From assembly GCA_017476405.1 (NCBI GenBank), contig JAFUZX010000038.1:1-55995 (forward strand): 55,995 bases of DNA, read 5' to 3'. The notes below the pieces were generated by a model. The model saw only the letters and a program-made list of their open reading frames with translations. It made no database searches and was not told where the DNA came from. The stretch comes from Alphaproteobacteria bacterium. GTDB taxonomy: Bacteria > Pseudomonadota > Alphaproteobacteria > UBA3830. Of this stretch, positions 52,066 through 55,995 are shown piece by piece. Numbering within the stretch: position 1 is the first letter of the stretch; each line of letters opens with the position of its first letter. The position numbers and the translations under genes were made by a program.

Positions 52066-53220
52066 TTAATCATTCCATATAGGACTCATTTTTCTTAATT
52101 TTCGCACGGTTTCTATTATTTTTGAAGCCGTATATTCAATTTCTTCTTGAGTTGTAAATCGCCCAAAACCTATACGTATGGAAGAATGAGCTAAATCTTC
52201 TCGAATTGATAACGATTTCAAAACATAAGATGGTTCCAAAGTTTGTGAAGAACAAGCTGATCCTGATGATACGCATATATCACGCATTCCGAGCATTATT
52301 CCTTCTCCTTCTACTCCATCAAAGCTGAGATTTATACATCCCGGTATACTTTTATCACGATCTCCGTTTAAATATACTTTTGGAAGATTATCAAAAATCT
52401 GTCGCAAAAAATAACTTTTAAATGCCACAAGCCTTGTATACTCTTCTCGCATTTCTTTTGCCGCAATTTCGCAAGCTGCTCCTATTCCCACGCATAAAGG
52501 TGTCGGAAGAGTTCCTGATCGCATTCCTCGCTCTTGCCTTCCTCCATGAAAAAGCGGAGATACTCTCAATCTCTCTTTTCCATTAATATAAAGTGCGCCA
52601 ATACCTTTCGGACCGTAAATTTTATGTCCGGAAATGCTCATAAGATCTATATTTTTAACATTAACGGGAATTTTTCCAATAGCTTGTGCCGCATCTGTAT
52701 GAAATATAATACCGCGTTCATGACATAATTTTCCAATTTCATCAATAGGCTGACATGTCCCGATTTCGTTATTTACTGTCATTATTGACGCTAATATCGT
52801 TTCAGATGTAATCGCTTTTTTAAAAGAATCAAGATCTATAATGCCATTACTTAAAACGGGAACAAATACAACGTCAAATCCTTCTCGAGCTAATGCTTTA
52901 CATGTTTCCAAAACACAAGGATGCTCTATAACGCTTGTAATAATTCTGTTTCCACGTTCTTTATAAAAATGCGCAATACCTTGTATAGCTAAGTTATTTG
53001 CTTCTGTAGCTCCTGAAGTAAAAATAATATCTTTAGGATTTTCTGCTGAGATTATATCAGCCACTTGAGCTCGCGCTTTCTCAACAGCATCTGCGGCTTC
53101 TTCTCCCATTACGTGAGTTGATGAATGCGGATTACCATATATCTCGCAAAAATATGGAAGCATTTTATCTAAAACTCTTTGATCACACGGAGTCGTTGCT
53201 TGATAGTCTAAATAAATCAT
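52066..53220 (-). CDS. iscS: Cysteine desulfurase IscS
   Basis: 384 residues, the length of group I enzymes. IYLDYQATTP, TSGATEANNLAIQG, VIEHPC (His), TVNNEIGTCQP, FHTDAAQA, PLP Lys in SISGHKIYGPKGIGALYI, substrate Arg in RGMRSGT, and the catalytic Cys in SSGSACSSQTLEPS are intact. It removes sulfur from cysteine for cluster synthesis and tRNA thiolation. It is first in iscS-iscU-iscA; no iscR regulator, hscBA or fdx is visible. It serves as a useful comparison for the degenerate exported homologue at 37125. Confidence 0.97.
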   Translation of the reverse strand: MIYLDYQATTPCDQRVLDKMLPYFCEIYGNPHSSTHVMGEEAADAVEKARAQVADIISAENPKDIIFTSGATEANNLAIQGIAHFYKERGNRIITSVIEHPCVLETCKALAREGFDVVFVPVLSNGIIDLDSFKKAITSETILASIMTVNNEIGTCQPIDEIGKLCHERGIIFHTDAAQAIGKIPVNVKNIDLMSISGHKIYGPKGIGALYINGKERLRVSPLFHGGRQERGMRSGTLPTPLCVGIGAACEIAAKEMREEYTRLVAFKSYFLRQIFDNLPKVYLNGDRDKSIPGCINLSFDGVEGEGIMLGMRDICVSSGSACSSQTLEPSYVLKSLSIREDLAHSSIRIGFGRFTTQEEIEYTASKIIETVRKLRKMSPIWND

Positions 53221-53339
53221 ATCTGTCGCCTTTTTTCTTAAGGATATCGTAAAAAGATAATAATTAAAATGGCCAGAACAAACCTATTATTTTATTTACC
53301 TTTTGATATTTACTGATAAAAATCAGCAGTACATCGACA

Positions 53340-54734
53340 TCAATTCATATACTGTTCAAATAATTTTATATAACTATCAATCATTGCGTTTTTATCTGAA
53401 AAATATTTAGCTCTTTCATAACCTAGTTGAATTAATTTTTTCCTTAAAGATTCATCCGTAGTGATTTTTTTAATCGCTCCTATTATATCATCTACGTTAT
53501 GTGGATCGAAGAATAAAGCAGCATTCCCAGCGATTTCAGGTAAACTCGTAACATTACTGCAAGTTACGGGAACTCCTGCGTTCATAGCCTCTATTATAGG
53601 CATTCCGAAACCTTCATATAAAGATGGGAAAATCATTGCGAGAGCATGTGAAAGAACAACATCAAGTTCTGAATTCGGTATAAAATTTGTAAATACTACT
53701 TTACCTTTTATATAATTACTTTGAATTTCATTTTCGCTGTTTTCATCTATTAATTCGTTTAATCTATGAATAGCTTCCGAACTTATTGTGCCAACAATGA
53801 CTAGTTTTATATCTGGAATATTATTTTGAACCATAAACTTCGTAAATGCCCTGAAAAGATTTACATGATTTTTATGATTCCGTGCTATCGATGGATAAAC
53901 TAAGTACTTCTTATCATTTATCCTGAATTTTTTTAATACAGATTCTTCAAATTCCGGAGATCTTTTTTCTTTTATTCTATGAGCTAGTTTTATATGTATG
54001 GTTTTTACAAAATCATCAGGTACATTATATGATTCAATTATATGTTTTCTTGAATAATCCGAAACTGTAATAATTTTCTTTGATGAATTTATAATTGCTT
54101 TCGCATTTTTCAGCTTCCATTCCAGAGTATCATCAATTCCATTCTTTTTTATAGCATCAAAATATAAAATATCGTGTATAAGAGAAATTTTTGGAACTGA
54201 ATAGTCATTTATTACGAATTCCGCATATGGATCGAAAAATAAATCACAGCTGCTTTTATTAAATAATATATTATCATAGAATAAAAGTTGCATTATTTGA
54301 TCTCTAAAATATCCGCCTGTAACCGTATTTAAAATATCACGAACTTTTATTAAAAATTTAGAACAAGAATAATCTACATAAACAATTTTTATATTATTTC
54401 CTCTGAAATTAAATGGTTGTTCAATATCTGGCCTTCCCAGAACAGTAAAATACCAATCCGGACGTTTCAATGCTACGCTATTGATAACATTTTCCGTAAG
54501 AGTTTTTATTCCACCATTAGTGCTTATTCCAAGCGTATCTACTACGATATTTTTTGTAATATTTTTCGGTCTGTCGTTTAATGCGGAAACTTTGCCTGTA
54601 GTGAAGAAATCACTAAAACTCGCTTTTGAGCATAAAATCAGTTCTCCGAACAATAATGCGACAAATAACACTGAACAAGCGATTATAATAGATATTTTTC
54701 TAAAAAATCTCATTAACTTCTTTACAAATTTCAT
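53340..54734 (-). CDS. Membrane-anchored GT4 family glycosyltransferase
   Basis: 464 residues from the ATG at 54734; a TTG at 54761 would add nine residues. A basic N-terminus (KKLMRFFRK) and one membrane segment (ISIIIACSVLFVALLFGELIL) precede a GT-B fold: VVDTLGISTNGGIKTLTENV (acceptor side), KYLVYPSIARNHKNHVNLFRAF (family region with donor phosphate contact), and the EX7E motif EGFGMPIIEAMNAGVPV. It presumably adds a sugar to a glycolipid or surface polysaccharide. By the positive-inside rule the catalytic part would lie outside the cytoplasm, as in the FkbM protein at 44297, which is unusual. No other sugar genes are adjacent. Confidence 0.85.
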   Translation of the reverse strand: MKFVKKLMRFFRKISIIIACSVLFVALLFGELILCSKASFSDFFTTGKVSALNDRPKNITKNIVVDTLGISTNGGIKTLTENVINSVALKRPDWYFTVLGRPDIEQPFNFRGNNIKIVYVDYSCSKFLIKVRDILNTVTGGYFRDQIMQLLFYDNILFNKSSCDLFFDPYAEFVINDYSVPKISLIHDILYFDAIKKNGIDDTLEWKLKNAKAIINSSKKIITVSDYSRKHIIESYNVPDDFVKTIHIKLAHRIKEKRSPEFEESVLKKFRINDKKYLVYPSIARNHKNHVNLFRAFTKFMVQNNIPDIKLVIVGTISSEAIHRLNELIDENSENEIQSNYIKGKVVFTNFIPNSELDVVLSHALAMIFPSLYEGFGMPIIEAMNAGVPVTCSNVTSLPEIAGNAALFFDPHNVDDIIGAIKKITTDESLRKKLIQLGYERAKYFSDKNAMIDSYIKLFEQYMN

Positions 54735-54803
54735 AACGCAGATAAAAACTCCATTAATCAAGTTAAATCGTACTGAATAAATATTAATTTTTAGTAAAAT
54801 AAA

Positions 54804-55995
54804 TTATCTCATTTTCGGTATAGTTACGGTAAATTCTGCAAATTCACCTTCTGTTGATTCCATACTTATACTGCCTTTGTGATCTTCTACTATTTCTTTT
54901 GTACTTGATAAACCTAATCCAACGCCCGCTCCCTCAGGTTTAGTTGTAAAAAACGGATTGAAAATTTTATCTTTTACATCTTCTTTTATACCAGTGCCAT
55001 TATCATGAATTATTATAGTAATAGAATCATGGTTGTGTTCTGTTGTTATTTTTATTTCAGCTTTAGATATATCTTCTTCATATTTTGTCATAACTGAATA
55101 GACAGCGTTATCCAATATGTTATATATCGCTTTACTAATAGATTGGGTTGATAGCATAATATGCGGAACAGCGTTATCAAGCGAAGTATCGATCCGTGGA
55201 AGATTGCTTTTTCCTGCGCTTTTATATGAAGAAAGAAGCATACTAATTGTTTGAGTAACGATTTTATTTATATTCCCCGGATGTTTTTGACCACTGTCTT
55301 CATTAGATTGTGATAACATGAAACGTAAAATTTTATCGGCATTTTGGCCATATTCCGAAACCTTCTTTACATTCGCTTGAAATTTTTTTAAATGAGCATC
55401 AAGATACTCAAAAATGTCAGTTTCTATTTTTGTTTTTCTATCTTCGATATTTTTACGTAATTCAGCACATATCTCGGCACTCACTCCTGCAAAATTAATG
55501 ATAAAATTTAAAGGATTTTTTAGTTCCTGTGAAATTGAGCTTACTAAAACGCCTATAGATGCCATTTTTTCTTGTGCGACTATCTGTTTTTGACCTTGCT
55601 CGATTTTCGCAAGATAAGCTATTTCTTTATCATATGCTTCTTTTCTTGCTATACAGTTTGAAAGACGAGCTTTAAGAAGAGTTTGATTCAGAGGTTTTAC
55701 CATATAATCTTCCGCTCCTGCCTCAATACACCGAACTATCAACTCCATATCACTATCGCTGGACATCATAATAACAGGAATAGATTTACATTTTTCATTT
55801 TCTTTAAGTTTTCTCAAAAAATCATAGCTGCTTTGTCCATTTATAAACATATTTAAAAAAATCACATCTACATTTTGAGAAGATAGTGTCTTAACTGCTT
55901 TTTTGTAGTCTTCCGCAGGCAATACTTCATATCCATATATAGCTAATCTTCGCTTTAATAAACTTCTTGCGCTCTCGTGATCATCAACTACGAGA
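54804..55995 (-). CDS. Receiver-histidine kinase protein lacking both phospho-acceptors, 5' end off the window
   Basis: The frame is open to the right edge, so the start is not seen. The visible part begins with a receiver domain: LVVDDHESARS with the acidic pair, then VDVIFLNMFING, where the acceptor Asp is Asn (codon AAT), and VKPLNQ with the conserved Lys. After a linker/coiled coil comes the histidine kinase part: in the H-box (SSISQELKNPLNFI) the phospho-acceptor His is Gln (CAG). The ATPase domain is intact: N-box DNAVYSV, G1 DNGTGIK, F-box NPFFTTKP, G2 GLGLSS. It may bind ATP but cannot run the usual relay through its own domains. It may act as a regulator, scaffold or decayed kinase. 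Confidence 0.88.
   Translation of the reverse strand, partial: LVVDDHESARSLLKRRLAIYGYEVLPAEDYKKAVKTLSSQNVDVIFLNMFINGQSSYDFLRKLKENEKCKSIPVIMMSSDSDMELIVRCIEAGAEDYMVKPLNQTLLKARLSNCIARKEAYDKEIAYLAKIEQGQKQIVAQEKMASIGVLVSSISQELKNPLNFIINFAGVSAEICAELRKNIEDRKTKIETDIFEYLDAHLKKFQANVKKVSEYGQNADKILRFMLSQSNEDSGQKHPGNINKIVTQTISMLLSSYKSAGKSNLPRIDTSLDNAVPHIMLSTQSISKAIYNILDNAVYSVMTKYEEDISKAEIKITTEHNHDSITIIIHDNGTGIKEDVKDKIFNPFFTTKPEGAGVGLGLSSTKEIVEDHKGSISMESTEGEFAEFTVTIPKMR

Overview
The window looks like chromosome of an AT-rich (by eye roughly two-thirds A+T), host-associated Gram-negative bacterium. The core genes (IscS/U/A, YraN, class I PhaC, ProP-type MFS, CvpA, membrane pyrophosphatase, an alphaproteobacterial-style L10 leader) and the many signal-peptide proteins of unknown function suggest an alphaproteobacterial intracellular symbiont, most likely of the Holosporales/Paracaedibacter type. 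That placement is inference: there is no rRNA gene here.

Layout. 0-6.5 kb is accessory DNA: the start of a serine recombinase, a Fic protein with a MerR-like C-terminus behind a tandemly duplicated promoter, debris of a helix-turn-helix gene, a ~155-bp dispersed repeat in two copies, a frameshifted secreted-protein gene, two short secreted proteins, a 784-residue secreted protein ending in an OTU-type cysteine protease domain, and fragments of dead genes. 6.5-23 kb holds housekeeping genes: a SIMPL protein, a large AsmA/YhdP-like protein, ligA, accA, a transporter, a porin, a PotA-type ATPase, radA, cvpA, then clpP, tig and tRNA-Leu on the other strand. 22.5-27.8 kb is a four-gene operon of M16-peptidase-like exported proteins in which only the first has the zinc motif. 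28-30.3 kb is rplK-rplA-(L10 leader)-rplJ-rplL, closed by a terminator and not followed by rpoB. 30.4-34.7 kb is murG-murC-murB-ddl, followed by the proton-pumping pyrophosphatase hppA.

37-39.7 kb is a second accessory block of exported proteins, including a cysteine-desulfurase homologue with a signal peptide whose C-terminus is cut by two in-frame stops. After pgsA comes a compact type VI secretion operon (Hcp-like, TssE, TssF, TssG). The right third contains a membrane-anchored FkbM methyltransferase, an exported repeat protein, PHA synthase, thrS with tRNA-Thr just upstream, yraN, the iscS-iscU-iscA operon, a membrane-anchored glycosyltransferase, and a receiver/histidine-kinase protein that has lost both phospho-acceptor residues.

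Together the genes suggest a bacterium with a reduced but complete-looking core metabolism that exports many proteins toward a eukaryotic host: Fic and OTU domains, a T6SS, and several small lineage-specific secreted proteins.
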